DNA from: Carallia brachiata
Taxonomy: Eukaryota > Streptophyta > Magnoliopsida > Malpighiales > Rhizophoraceae
Direction of reading: 5' to 3'
Length of the DNA stretch: 64,000 nt
NCBI GenBank assembly: GCA_021464245.1
Contig: JADCRB010000035.1
Coordinates: 342,762-406,761, forward strand
Shown: in pieces, positions 44,481 to 56,994 of the stretch
How the letters are laid out: every line of letters starts with the position of its first letter
How positions within the stretch are numbered: the first letter of the stretch is position 1
Notes under the pieces: model-generated
What the model saw: the letters and a program-made list of their open reading frames with translations, nothing else
Databases searched by the model: none
What the model was told of the DNA's origin: nothing
Program-made: the position numbers and the translations under genes

Positions 44481-47400
44481 ATGATCGGAGGATGCCATTG
44501 GTGGAGGAAAATGATGGGTAGGGCTCCGGACGGAGGTTGCGGCACCGAGGAGAGGCCATGCCGCCCTAGGGCTACTGTGTCCAAGTGTCAGGTCACCCAA
44601 CCTGAGAAGCCCTCAACTAACTGTAAGAAGCCAGTCGTGCTTGACGTTGATTTCTTCTCTCAGGCGCGCAAAGCCCTCTGTGAGCGCTGCCCATTTGATG
44701 TTACCGAGGATGGGCCTGGGTCTTCTAATTCAAGTGGTTTAAATGTCTCTACTTTGCCTAGTGGACTGGCCAGCTTGTTGAAGCCATCAGATGGTAGAAA
44801 GAAGCATAAGAAATCACATTCTGGTGCAGAAAAAAAGTCTTCATGGGCTAGCGAACGGTCCAAGGGAGGGCATATTTGGGTTGAGACTGAGGAGTACTTC
44901 AGGGATTTGGCATTGCCAGATATTGATGCTTTGTTTGAGATTTCTTCTTCGCTTAGGGGTTTGGCTGCTGGTAAGTGTTTTTTGATTCCATGTATTGGGA
45001 ACGAGAACAATGAAAAAACTAAGTCAGTGGCGAACACGGAAAATGAGGATGATGGTGATCGTGTTGGAAATGACAATAATGAGATAGCTGAGTCAGCATT
45101 GAACATGGAGAATGTGGATAATGGTGAGTGTGTTGGAAATGATAACAATGGGAGAACTGAGTCAGCAGTGAACATGGAGGAGAATGTGGATGACGATGCG
45201 AATGTGAATTATGGGAGCTTTGGTGTTGATGGAAATGGAATCGAGGCAAAGCTAGAGGGTGAACATCTTTTGGAAAATGACAGGGCAATGAATTATGAAA
45301 ATGTTAGAGTCAACGGAAATGCATTTGAGGGAAATGTAGAGGATGAGCATCTTATGGAAACTGATAGCGTAGGAGCACAAAATGGTGGATGTAACCATTT
45401 ACCTATGGTGGAACGAAAGGATTTGGATTTATCCAGTGGATTAGGGTGGCTTTTAGGTTGTAGAGATAGGATTTTATTGACTTCAGAGCGCCCTTCTAAG
45501 AAGCGCAAGCTTTTAGGCACCGATGCAGGGTTGGATAAGCTTTTGATTGGTTATCCTTGTGACGGGAACTCATCCCTGTGCGACTTTTGTTGCAAGGGTG
45601 AGACAGATAATGATGCAGACCCATTGATTGTTTGCTGTTCTTGTAAGGTTGCAGTTCATCACCGGTGTTATGGCGTACAAGGAGAAGCAGACAAATCTTG
45701 GCTGTGTTCATGGTGCAAGCAGAGGACTAATAAAGGAAGTGTTTCAGTGGATCAACTGTGTGTGCTTTGTCCAAAGCAGGGTGGCGCTTTGAAACCAGTT
45801 GGTGAAGAAAACGGTAGATCTTTCAACAAGTTTGCTCACTTGTTTTGTTCTGAATGGATGCCAGAGGTCTATGTAGAGGATTTGAGGAGCATGGAGCCAA
45901 TCGTGAATGTGGAAGGGATAATGGAAACACGGAAGAAATTAGTTTGCAACTTATGCAAGGCAAAATGTGGCGCATGTGTTCGGTGCAGTCATGGTATGTC
46001 TTGCTGCCTTCTACGTTCGCCTTTCTGCTCATTTTTTTTCTTATTTTATTTCAATGGAATACTGGGTTGAGGATTGCAACTGATGTCTTTGCTAGGTCGC
46101 AAAACCGGGGCCTAATTCACCTGCTAAAGACACTTGTGTTGTCTTGCAGAACTGCTGATTTGTTCCTAGATGTTGTTTGTTTGGACTTGAGCTCCGAAAT
46201 GTTTTTTTTTTTTTTTTGTGTTATTATATTTTCTTTGAAATAAACTGTTTGACATGGTTTCTCAATTACCGGAGGGTTGATACTTGATTTTCTCCTTTGT
46301 ATATTTCTTGTAATCCTAATCTGTGAAATGACATGATGCTTGATTATTTTTACTGGCTGACTATATTGTTTAACTGGCATTTTCAATCACGTTACTCACA
46401 TGTTGTCCCTCTGGTTTTAAATGTGCTCTATGTAGGGTCCTGATGATTGTTTTTATGGTGCTTTTGCTTCCTAGTATACATGCGTCATTTCTAGCTGATC
46501 TTACATGTTAGCTGTACCTTTTTTTAAATAAAATATGATTGACTTGTCTTTTGAAGGACGAGCCTTGTGTAATGGTATGGTTACTTGTGACTTGGAGACA
46601 TTTGACCATTTCCAAGGAGCCTTAACCCCTTTTATGGTTGACTTGTCATTTTACTTTTACAAATGTACCCATTCAGTGATGGAGTATGTTGTTTGTGTTA
46701 AGGTTTCATAATGTTGTGATATGCCTATTTTGCTTCCATTTAATAGATCACACTACTGAAATTGCTGGAATTGGTGATGATTTTGTTCTTATATCATTCA
46801 GGAACTTGTAGAACTGCTTTTCATCCTATATGTGCAAGAGAGGCAAGACATAGAATGGAAGTATGGGGAAAATATGGATCTGATAATGTAAGCCATTACT
46901 CTGTTTTGTGAAAATTCTCCCGGCTTTTACTGATGCTTTTATATCGAGTCTTGTGTACTTGGTATGATATCAACTTTTGTTTTGGGTAGATTGAAAAATG
47001 TATGTTAATGACTTTATGCTGCAACTTCTGAAGATGTTTAGATAATTTTTCTTGTTACTCTCTCTCTCTCTATCTCTCTCTCTCTCTCTCTCTCTGTGTC
47101 TCTCTCTCTCTCCACAGGTTGAATTAAGGGCTTTTTGTGCAAGGCATTCGGAAATTCCAGATGGTAGGAATGCTTCTCATTCAGGAGATCATTTTACTAA
47201 TTTTAATGGCAACTTCCCTGTTTCCAACCACACTCCAGTGGCTTTGTCAACAGGCAAAGAGCAGAAGCTTGGGATTGGCCAAAATGTAGAAAAAGTTATA
47301 GACCATGTAGAACTCCAACATGCCAACTCTTCTTCTAAATCGGAAGATTGTGAACTGCAGGGTACAGAGTTATCTGATTCTAGATCAAATGCCACACCTA

Positions 47401-50400
47401 TTCCAGAATGTGTGGACATGGACCAGCTTATTAGTACTGGAGTGTTGGAGAGAGGTGATAGTGAGGATGGCAACCCTTCTAACTCTGAAAATCCAGCTTT
47501 TGTCTTGAAGAAGGTACTTAAAAGCTGTGTACATGGTTGTGGATTGGTTTCCATTTGTCTTAGTTAATGTTTTTTTTTCTGCTATTCTAACTTACGGTTT
47601 GACTAATATGAGATTTTGAGCTTCACAATGTCAATCATGCAGTTAATTGATAGAGGAAAAGTCAACCTGAAAGATATTGCGACAGAGACCGGCATCTCAT
47701 CTGATTCACTGATTTCAACACTTGCTGTAATTTAAAAAATAATGACTTCTCAATTTTCCTGAAGAAATTCAACTTGATGTTCATCACTTTTTACTTACTT
47801 GACCCTTTTCTGCAGGAAGATGGTTTGATTCCTGATTGGCGACACAAAATACTAAAATGGCTGAAAAATCATGTTTATGTGGGCACATTACACAAGATTC
47901 TAAAAGTCAAAGCCAAGGCACCTGTTTGTCCGCAGACTAGGATGGGAATTGCTGACGAATTTGATGTTATAGTATCGCAATCTGATGTTACATATCCCAT
48001 CACCGATAAGTTGCTGGCCCCATGCAGAAGAACCAACGGCAGCATTAAAATTCGAAACGGCAACAAAGTAGTATGCTCTTCTGGGGAAATTCCAAGTGGC
48101 AATTGGATGGAGATAGATGAGCTTCAAGCAGATCAATCAATCAGTGAAGGGCAGAGAAATTCAACTAAATTATCCATGCCTGATGTCACTGACAAGGTAA
48201 CTTTGTCCAAGATTAATTTTCTCATTTTTCTTTTTCTGGCAAGGACATGCATGCTTTCTTTGCTAAACTGTCATTTAGTGTATAATGCTCTGTTTACAGT
48301 TTGTCTGTTGAATAGCATAGGAGCCTGGGTGTTTGACTACATATTTTCTCCCTGCATCCTTGTTTTGTATCCTAATGAACATGCTTCAGCAATTTCACTC
48401 AGTTTTGTATCCTATATGCTGTAGTTTATACATGGTTTCTGCATTTTTTTAAAACTTTTTTGTAATATCCTTATTGAAAATTGGTAATGATTTTCGTTTA
48501 AGCAATTGGATTTTTCATGCAGTGCTTTCTACTTTCATTATTTTGATTTTTTTTAAAAATATGTTATCTAAATTAGTGGTCTCGTGTATCGTTTTTTTTG
48601 GGGCATCCTTTCTCCTTTTGTGTCTAGTTCAACTTCTTATCATGCATTACAGGTGCTAGCATAAGTCTTTGCAGTTAGGACTGGCAGTCTCCTGGATTTG
48701 ATAAAGAATTTGTACCTCTAGGGTTTTAATTCTTACATAATTTCTTGCTTCATATTAGTTCTTTCTTGATGGTGTGTCTTCCTTCTCTCTTTTCAACTTA
48801 GGCTTGGTTGTAATCTTCAAATCTTTGCCAATTAAGGAGTCTCATCTTCAGTCTTAAATTTTACATTTAAACAAGAAATTTTGAATGTGGTTGTCACTTT
48901 TTTTCTTGGAAATGCTCCCCACGTATTGAACAGAATTAATTTGTGTTTCACCTGTCATCAATATTGTAGGTCTAGAATTTATTATGCCTATGGAAAGTTG
49001 GTTCCTTCGAGCTCTATTTAGCCAGGTACCTTTCCTTTTGTAAAAAATGCCCCTCACATCTCCAGAATTTTTCCTTCTATTCACACTAGTCTGACCCTAT
49101 TGGTGAACATAGTTCATTGGCAAGTCTATGGTTTCAACTGAAAGAGAACTGTTTTTGGAAGTGATTACCCTTTTCACTTGACCTGTTGAAAATAGAATTC
49201 AGTTCAGACCACATTTATCCTTTGAATGGTAATCGCAACATTAGTCTGTGGCATAACTTTAGCAAAGCACATGCAACAAACTTCATTTGGTCTTTTGTGT
49301 TGGGCTGGTCACGGAAGTTATTGTGGTGAAAGTGTCCTTTTGTATTGAACAGATCACAAAAGTTTTGTTCACACTGTCTTGGAACCTAATCTTTTAGCCG
49401 ATTGCTGTGGAGGGTCTGTTAGCATATGTTATAATTGTATCAGCATACGTAATTAGCTTAGGGTGTTGTTAAAGCCTTTGAGGAACCAGCCAACTAGTTG
49501 ATTTTACCAAGGTCTGAAAAACGGTTGGTTGTTTTCCTTGTTAGTTAAGGTTTTCTTTTTGCTAGTTGATGTATTCTTTGGTGCTTGTAGTTCTTTTTTT
49601 TTTTTTTTTCTTTTTTTACCAAATGTCGTTGACACGTTATTTGACAGTGAGACTAGAATTTCGTAAGCTGTGTTCTTTGTAGAAACTGATTGCTTGAATG
49701 CTTCAATCATGATCTATATAAAAATGGCATCTGTGACGCTATATTGCACTACCAATTAAGAATGGAAAACTGTTGAAGATATCTTGTGCTACTCCGGTTA
49801 TGGATGCATTACGACTGCGATCAGTTCATTATTTTAGTGATTTATGTCATTGTTTTGGACTGGTTTTGGCATGATGCACTACCAGGAAAGCTAGAATGAC
49901 AATGATCCAATAAATCTTGTATTGTTGATCCTCCTTGCAATGGCTATGCATGGTAACAACTGAGTCCTTATGAGTAAATTGGCCCTTGCCATTAGCATAA
50001 CCCACAGGACAACCAAGAGGAAGCAAATGAACCTTGTTTCTGTGAGCAAACTGAAATCAGCATAGAACATTAATATGCATTTGTGAGAATATGATGGAGC
50101 ATATCAACTGTGACGGAGGAGAATGTCTTTTAAGATTTATCAAGAAAATTCAACCAATTATGATTTATGACAGCGTTTACCCGAGCAATACTTGGGGAAA
50201 CAATTTCTGGGATTGAATTCGAATCCAGGCCTGTCTGTCTTAAGAAAAAGACTATGATTTATGACGCTCCAGTATTCTCCAGGGTGTCTTTTCTTCTGGG
50301 ATATTGGCAGCTTGAAGCCATAGTTTTGGAAGGGAGTGAAGTCATTGCTAATACTTAAATCATGTTCAACATGTTTGCGTCTGTTTCTTCTTCATTTCTG

Positions 50401-53400
50401 AGGCTTCTACTGATCTTCTTGGTTGCTTTGGGGTTCTTTTTCTATTTTTTTTATTTGTTTTCCAAACTCAATAGTGTGCTGTCCTAAATCTGAAGGTAGA
50501 TTTTGCTTTATATGTGTAGAAAGTAATGAAGCGTGATGTGTTTCAAGACTCTTTGGCTATGCACCTTCCTAAACATGAAGGTATATGTTTCTGACTCATT
50601 TTTTTAATGAACGCTCTGTTTTTTTTTTTTTTTAGGGGAGAAAATGGTCACTTTCTTGCTTAGTTGGTCCCATTTGGTTTACCTTTTTACATGCTTTGGA
50701 AGTTATCACATCTGCTATTGGACTATCGTATAGAAATATATTAACCCTTGTTTTAAGTGCAATATAATTTTCTGAAAATCTTAGCTTTTTCACAAAAGGC
50801 TCGAATTTCATATCGCTAATAAACGGGAGAACTAGGTAATGCGTTATCAACAGACATAAGATTTATGATGCAGTGTTTCTCTTCAAGCAGCCTTTGTCTT
50901 GGTAAAGTTATCTTTAGTGAAGGCAGATTTTAAGTGTGACTGTAGTTTTATTCCCCTCCTTGGGAAGTGAAAACTGGACATTACACATGCTTGGTTGGGG
51001 TACAAACGAAGTTGGTATAGGCTCTGTTTACTTCTTTCCCTTCCCTTGGTTGTTTTCTGGTACTGTAACATCGATGACATGGCATCTGGCTACTTTTGAC
51101 ATATGCACACGGTTGAGGTCCAAACAAAGTTTGTGTAGCTTCTGTTTACTTCCTTTCCTCCCTTGATTGTTTTCTGGTACTGCAACATCTATGATATGGC
51201 ATGTGGCTACTTTTGACATATGCACAGATTGTTCAGATGATCCATCAGATGATAAGCTTTCTGAAAAAGCTGAACCAGCACATGCTCCTACTACTGAGCC
51301 AAGCAATTCAATCATTGTGGATCAGGGAAACTCTATTTGTTTGAACATAAGTCCCATATTCCATAATCTTATGTAAGCTTTGCAAACTGCCTGGCCTTCT
51401 GTATTTTTTTTTTTTTTTCCTCCTTGCTTAATGTGCTGCTCAGTGCTTGTTTGAACTTTTGACAAGCTCTCATTTTATCAAGTTTCAATTGCATATGGTG
51501 ATATGAGGACACGAGGAGTATCTTTTCTTCTAATTTTGCGTCTGTTGTAGGAAAGAAGAAGCATGTTCTACTTTGCATGGCCGCCCATCCATCTGCCAGA
51601 AACTGTTGGAGATGCAGTCTGGGCTGCTTAAAAAGAACAAAAGTCATGGCTTTGAAGGTAAAGCTAGGGCATTGGATGTAAAGATTTTTCTTCTTGCCGA
51701 ATTTGTTACATTTAGATTTAGTGGGTGTCTCATGTGGGCAGGTTCTGATGAGTTGGAGGGGAAAATGCCTCGTATGGAAGCTTCTTCAAATGCCAGTGTT
51801 TGCTGTGACCATCATACTGAAAGCTCAAAATGCCGCGACATGATGTCCATGTCACATGGAGTTGATTTGGAGCAGGTAGTTTATGCAAAGAAGCTGGGTG
51901 TTTTGGAAATTTTTCCAGCAGACGAAGTTGAGGGAGAAATTATTTATTTCCAAAATATGCTACTCCACAATGCTCTTGCAAAGAAGCACTTTACTGGTCC
52001 ATCCTTTCTTCTTGCAATCTCTTTAAGACTTTTACCTTTTTATTTATCGTCTTCTTATTCTCCTCCTCTGCTTCTCTTTTTCCCCATGTTGGCTTTCTCT
52101 TCCTTCAGACTCCAGAATTGCGTAAAATATTCTATTTGTTGTCCTACATCAAATGATATGCGAGTCATAATGCTTGGTTTTCTTGTGGTCTGCCTTTACA
52201 GATAATTTAATTTGTAAGGTTGCTAAGAGTCTGCCACAGGAGATTGATGCAGCAAGGAACCAAAGATGGGATGCAGTACTTGTTAACCAGTATCTTTGTG
52301 AGCTTAGAGAGGCAAAGAAACAGGGCAGGAAAGAACAAAGACATAAGGAAGCCCAGGCTGTACTGGCTGCTGCCACTGCTGCTGCTGCTGCTTCTACAAG
52401 GATCTCATCACTTAGAAAAGACACCTTTGATGAATCGGGTCGACAAGAGGTTACTTCCTTTTATTTTCATGGTGGTCACTGTTTTGTTTCATGTTTTTTT
52501 TCCCCATTTTGAATCTCCCTATTAAATGATTTCGGAAATCTATCGTCATCTTTCCTCGTTGCAGAAATTTAACACTACTAATGGGAGGGCCAACATTTCT
52601 TTTCAGCTGATGCCGCATCCAAAGGAGACGGCTCCTGGGGTTGCTGTTCCTAAGTTTTCATCAGGAAAATACTCTGATTTTGTTCAGTCCATTTCAGATG
52701 TTTCTAAAGACCATCCTAGATCATGTGATATCTGCAGAAGATCTGAGACTATAATGAACCCAATCTTAGTCTGCTCCAGTTGCAAGGTTTCCACACTTGG
52801 CTTTGATTTTAGCTTTTTTCTTTCTTGAATAATCGCAACTTACCTTTGTCAATGAAATTATTATTCCAACAGGTTGCAGTTCACTTGGATTGCTACCGTA
52901 GTGTGAAGGAATCTACAGGCCCATGGTACTGCGAATTATGTGAAGAATTAATGTCCTCTAAATGCTCTGGAGCTCCTTCTGTTAATTTCTGGGAGAAGCC
53001 TTACTTCGTTGGTGAATGTGGTTTATGTGGTGGTAGTACTGGTGCTTTTAGAAAATCTAGTAATGGCCAATGGGTCCATGCCTTCTGTGCTGAGGTCGAG
53101 TTTTTCACTTGATTGATTTTTACTTATATTTTTGTTTTCTTGATTGAAGTTAATTGATCTTAGTTATTACTTTTCCCTTGCAGTGGGTCTTTGAACCATC
53201 ATTCAGAAGGGGGCAAGTAAATCCAATTCAGGGAATGGTATGTACATTTCTTGGATGATGAATTGTCGGGCATTCAGTTAAAAGCATATATTAGTTAGAG
53301 CATCTCTGCCTCTGTATATATCCATATAGTATGATATTCAACATAAGAATCAGAGCTGTTATCTTAACCTGTGTGCTTTTAACTAAACTTGCAATGATCT

Positions 53401-56018
53401 TTCTGAAAACATTGATGGGTCGACAGGAAAACATTAGACAAGGGAGCGACATTTGTTGTGTCTGCCGTCGCCAACATGGTGTCTGCATAAACGTGAGTTT
53501 TAGCATTTTTGACAGTAAGCATAGTCTTTTTTCACCACGGTTAAGCCATCTTGATGAATTCAGGGGTAAGCATCAATAACATTGTTATATATGCAGTGTT
53601 GCTATGATCATTGTCAGACCACCTTTCATCCGTCCTGTGCTAGAAGTACAGGTTTTTACATGAATGTTAAGGCCATTGACGGCAAGTTGCAGCACAAGGC
53701 TTACTGTGAAAAACATAGCTTGGAGCAGAGGGCAAAGGTTAGGACCAGGTGTTTCTAGGTGGAGTTTGTTTGCCTTCTCTTACTTACACGCTGCCTCATG
53801 TTTTACGTTACTTGAATTGTGTAGGCTGAGACTCTAAAACATGGAGTTGAGGAGATAAGGAGCATCAGGCAGATCAGGGTATGGGCTTTCTATAATTAGT
53901 TTTCCTTTTTTAGATGGCTATAGGCAGTTTGTACTGGGTCTCACTTTCCTCCTTTATGATTGGCCTCATAAATACTATCAAAATAATTGATGAAGCAAAC
54001 TGAAAGTACTACCATGTTTACTTAGTTTTGGGACTCCACACACTATATATTATGTTCTCATGTATACTTTGTTTTGTGTTATTTATAAATAAAATGTCTG
54101 CTTGAGGTTTTGTTCGGTAGATAGGGTGTTTGAAAATGGATATAATGTGTATCGTTGGAGGCCCTACTGGATGAGGAATGCCCAACAGTGAATCAAAGAT
54201 GTTGAAGGCATATAGAAAATCACTTACAGCATTACCTGTACACTTGCCATGATGGATATGAACTTTTTTGATGTCCTCCTTTAAAGGAACTTTTATGGGA
54301 TTGAATGAAATGTGGTTGACTAAAATCTTCTCATACGCTTGCTGCCTCTTGATATCTGGAATTTGTATGATGCATTGTTTCTGAATCTTCTTGTTCTTGT
54401 GTTCATGTTAAGGTTCTGATCCACTACTTTGTTTTTCTGCAGTGCATGCAATTTAACCATATTCCTAAATGCTCTTTCTGCAGGTTGAACTGGAGAGATT
54501 GCGTCTTCTGTGTGAGAGGATTGTTAAGCGTGAAAAACTAAAGGTAGCCTTCTTTAAGTAGCAATAGGTAAACCTGGCAAATTGGTTTTGGATGGCTTGA
54601 TTTCCATTTTCTGTTTTGGGTATTATGTGGATTGGATAAATATGTTGCCTTGTAGTACTCTCCTCTAAACAAAATTGGAATTTGTTGGCTTAGATCTATG
54701 CATAGTTAGAAAACATATAATAGATTTCTTAAGCATTGTGGTTGGCAATGAGGAGGAAGAAGATTCTTCCAGTATTCAGTAATCTAGTGAAGGACGTGTC
54801 ATTGTTGTCAAAGTCATGCCTAAGGTGTTAGGGCCTTGTGGCATTTTATGCCCAAGGCAAGGCGCTTTCAGCCATGTGCTGGTGAGCCGCGCCTAAGCGC
54901 CTAAGTCCTAGGTGCAAGGCCCAACAAAAGTCTGCTTTTGTTTTGATCCTAATATTTTCTGATTTGGGAAGAGTATTAACGGCCCTGTTCAGTTGCTTTT
55001 CTTCTTCTTTCTCTCTTCTCTGCTGCTCCCCCGCTCCCCTCTCTCCTTCTGCCTCTCCCTCTCTTCCTCTCTCTCTGTCCAGCTTTCTTTTATTTTGCTC
55101 TTTATTTTGTTTTCATATCCTATTCTATCAATCAAAGCCTGTTTTCTTTGTCTACATACAACCTCTGTTTCTCCATATCTACATACACCCCCTGTTGTCT
55201 CCTGCACAACCCACTCAAGACAGACCAAGTAAACATTATTCATCATAATGCCATTATAGAGCATAGTCCAATCTATGCACTTGAATGTAAAAGGCACGCA
55301 CAAGCAAACAAAAAGCACATTCTGTGTGATTAGGCTACATATACGGTATGTTATTGAGTGATGGGGCTTTCAAGAAATATGCTAAAAAAATGAGTGTAAT
55401 AGAGAGATGAAAATACTTAGATGGACTTGTTGCTACTCCAGGAAGAATCAAATAAGAATTGAAGATATTTGTAGCAAAGTAGGTGGCACCGATTAGGGAT
55501 AAGCTGAGGGAGTGGCACTTGCATTAGTTTGAGCATGTCCAAGGTAGACCTATAAATGGTCCAATTAAGAGGTGATCTAATCCCAGTGGATGATGAGAGT
55601 AGGAAAGGGACGACCTAAGTTGACCTAAGGAATCTTTAGTTAGGAAGGATATAAAACACCTACTTCTCTCACCAAAATCAGTTTCATATTAGACTGGATT
55701 GGCAAGAAAGGCCAATCCTTAAAATTAATTTTAAGAAATCTCACCAAAATCAGTTTCTCACACCAAAATAAGTACGGTTTCATCAATTGTAAGAAATCTC
55801 AAAACAAAAAAAAAAATGATTAGTGTTTTTGAAAAAAGTAAATATTGATAACTTTTTCATTTTATAAATTTAAAAAAGACGTCAATAATTTTCTCCTTAA
55901 AATGAAGAATGATTGATTTAATGAGCCCCTCTTCTATATTATTTTTCCCATTATTGAGATATTCTTCCTCTTGTTTTTCTTTATTCTTCCCTTTCTTTTT
56001 TCGCCTATCTAACACAAT

Positions 56019-56056
<38 letters not shown>

Positions 56057-56994
56057 GGACCCAATTACATCCACCGAGCCGGTGCACTGGTTGACGGAAC
56101 ATGAATATTAAATGCAAATCAGATCTAAAGTACATGACAATATTTTGCTCCTAGTGGAATATCTTTTGGTGCCTCTGTTAATTTTGACACATTCTTCATT
56201 AATATCTTTTAACGTGTTTTTTTTTTTCTTTGTGTCCCTCTTTCAGCTTATTTTATCTTGATACCAGTCTTTTTGGATTAAGTGGCTCATATTTTTAAAA
56301 ACTCATTCTAATTTCTGGAGTCTCTTATTTGGGGGTATGTTTTTTATGTACATTTGCAGCGAGATTTGGTTCTTTGCTCACACAACATCCTTGCTTGCAA
56401 AAGAGATCATGTGGTTCGTTCTTTACTTGTTCATAGTTCATTTTTCCCTTCGGATGTTAGTTCAGAGTCGGCTACAACATCTATTAAAGGCAACGCCGAT
56501 GGTTATAAATCGTACAGTGATGCATTCCAGAGATCAGATGATGTAACAGTGGACGGCACAATGTCTTTAAAGAACCAAATTAAGGCTAATGTTTCTATGG
56601 ACACTGACCGGAAGACGGAGGACAGCACCACATCACAGCATCTTTTTGCGCGAAAGCCCTTGGAGAGGCTTTCATTTGGTGGGAAACAAATCCTTCGAAG
56701 GCCTTTTCTTGCATCTCACAATCTTATGCATGATGGAGAATGGAGCTCAAGGTCGAGGAAGGTGTGGAGTTTGCTTGCATCATTTACTATTTTATCTCAC
56801 TAAGACTGATATCATAGCATTCGGACAAATATTAGAAACTGACAACTTTTGTGAAATTTCAGACTTTTGAGAAAAAACTGGTTATGACATCAGATCAAGC
56901 ATCTATGAAGAATCAGCAATTACCTAAGGGATACTTTTATATTCCTGTTGATTGCATTCCCAAAGAGAAGCAGCAGATGGACCAGGATACATGA
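44481..56994 (+). CDS. PHD finger protein with two PHD-extended-PHD modules, 18 exons
   Basis: Exons: 44481-45993, 46802-46887, 47118-47513, 47643-47726, 47816-48196, exon 6 (start unsettled, to 51372), 51551-51657, 51742-51996, 52202-52449, 52565-52786, 52873-53094, 53184-53237, 53427-53492, 53597-53737, 53825-53878, 54484-54543, 56360-56761, 56863-56994; about 1512 residues. Module 1 (residues 367 on) has CDFCCKGETD, then an extended PHD up to VELRAFCARH. Module 2 (from 1116) has CDICRRSE, CGLCGGSTGAF, CCVCRRQHGVC and FHPSCARS. A coiled-coil-like RVELERLRLLCERIVKREKLK follows. This PHD-knuckle-ePHD layout is that of BRPF/JADE-type nuclear histone readers; the plant homologue I recall is Arabidopsis AT1G77800, of unstudied function. 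The residues preceding exon 6 end in phase 0, but the obvious acceptor at 51226-51227 needs one extra base; an acceptor at 51255-51256 restores phase. The ATG at 44439 is an in-frame alternative start. Confidence 0.9.
46556..46625 (+). mobile_element. Degenerate Au-like SINE fragment in PHD gene intron 1
   Basis: The phrase ACGAGCCTTGTGTAATGGTA followed by TGGTTACTTGTGACTTGGAG matches the 5' tRNA-like head of plant Au-type SINEs (GAGCCTTGGCGTAA...GGTAAAGTTG...TGTGACCTGGAG) as I remember it. The B box and tail are not intact, so only a fragment remains. Confidence 0.45.
47057..47113 (+). repeat. Imperfect (CT)n tract forming the acceptor polypyrimidine region of PHD exon 3
   Basis: CT repeats with TAT and GTGT interruptions run up to the CCACAG acceptor at 47117. 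The microsatellite therefore serves as the polypyrimidine tract of intron 2 of the PHD gene. Confidence 0.85.
48197..51227 (+). other. Large PHD gene intron 5
   Basis: A T-rich intron of about 3 kb with no recognisable coding exon that fits the phase of its neighbours. Several open frames of 60-75 codons lack domains. Its 3' end contains the tandem duplication described separately. A missed micro-exon here cannot be excluded, because the downstream junction is out of phase by one base. Confidence 0.5.
50993..51227 (+). repeat. Tandem duplication, period 118 bp, ending on a splice acceptor
   Basis: Copy 1 (50993-51110) and copy 2 (51111-51227) share GGTTG, CAAAC, CTGTTTACTT, TTTTCTGGTACTG, ATATGCACA and nearly all bases between. 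Copy 2 ends exactly at the CACAG acceptor of PHD exon 6; copy 1 ends CACAC and so lacks the AG at the same place. Confidence 0.9.
54806..54935. repeat. GC-rich dispersed-repeat fragment (GCGCCTAAG type)
   Basis: A short patch in PHD intron 16 with repeated GCCTAAG/GGCGC words (GCCCAAGGCAAGGCGC, CCGCGCCTAAGCGCCTAAG). Such words are widespread in small plant transposons; the ends are not defined here. Confidence 0.35.
55345..55730 (+). mobile_element. Decayed LINE remnant in PHD gene intron 16
   Basis: With frameshifts the sense strand yields the same terminal LINE reverse transcriptase region seen in the nitrate reductase intron: blocks like NQIRIEDICSKVG, KLREWHLH and FEHVQGRPI, followed by a decayed C-terminal end. 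It is much more diverged and has no visible repeat tail. It lies in the 1.8 kb intron 54544-56359. Confidence 0.6.
56021..56054 (+). repeat. (TG)n microsatellite in PHD gene intron 16
   Basis: About 16 TG units downstream of the LINE remnant and some 300 bases upstream of the exon 17 acceptor. Confidence 0.9.

Noticed and set aside
44254..44600. Minus-strand Pro/His/Ser-rich frames at the PHD gene 5' end
   Set aside because: They are antisense to the leader and first exon, with composition typical of reversed Gly/Trp-rich coding sequence.
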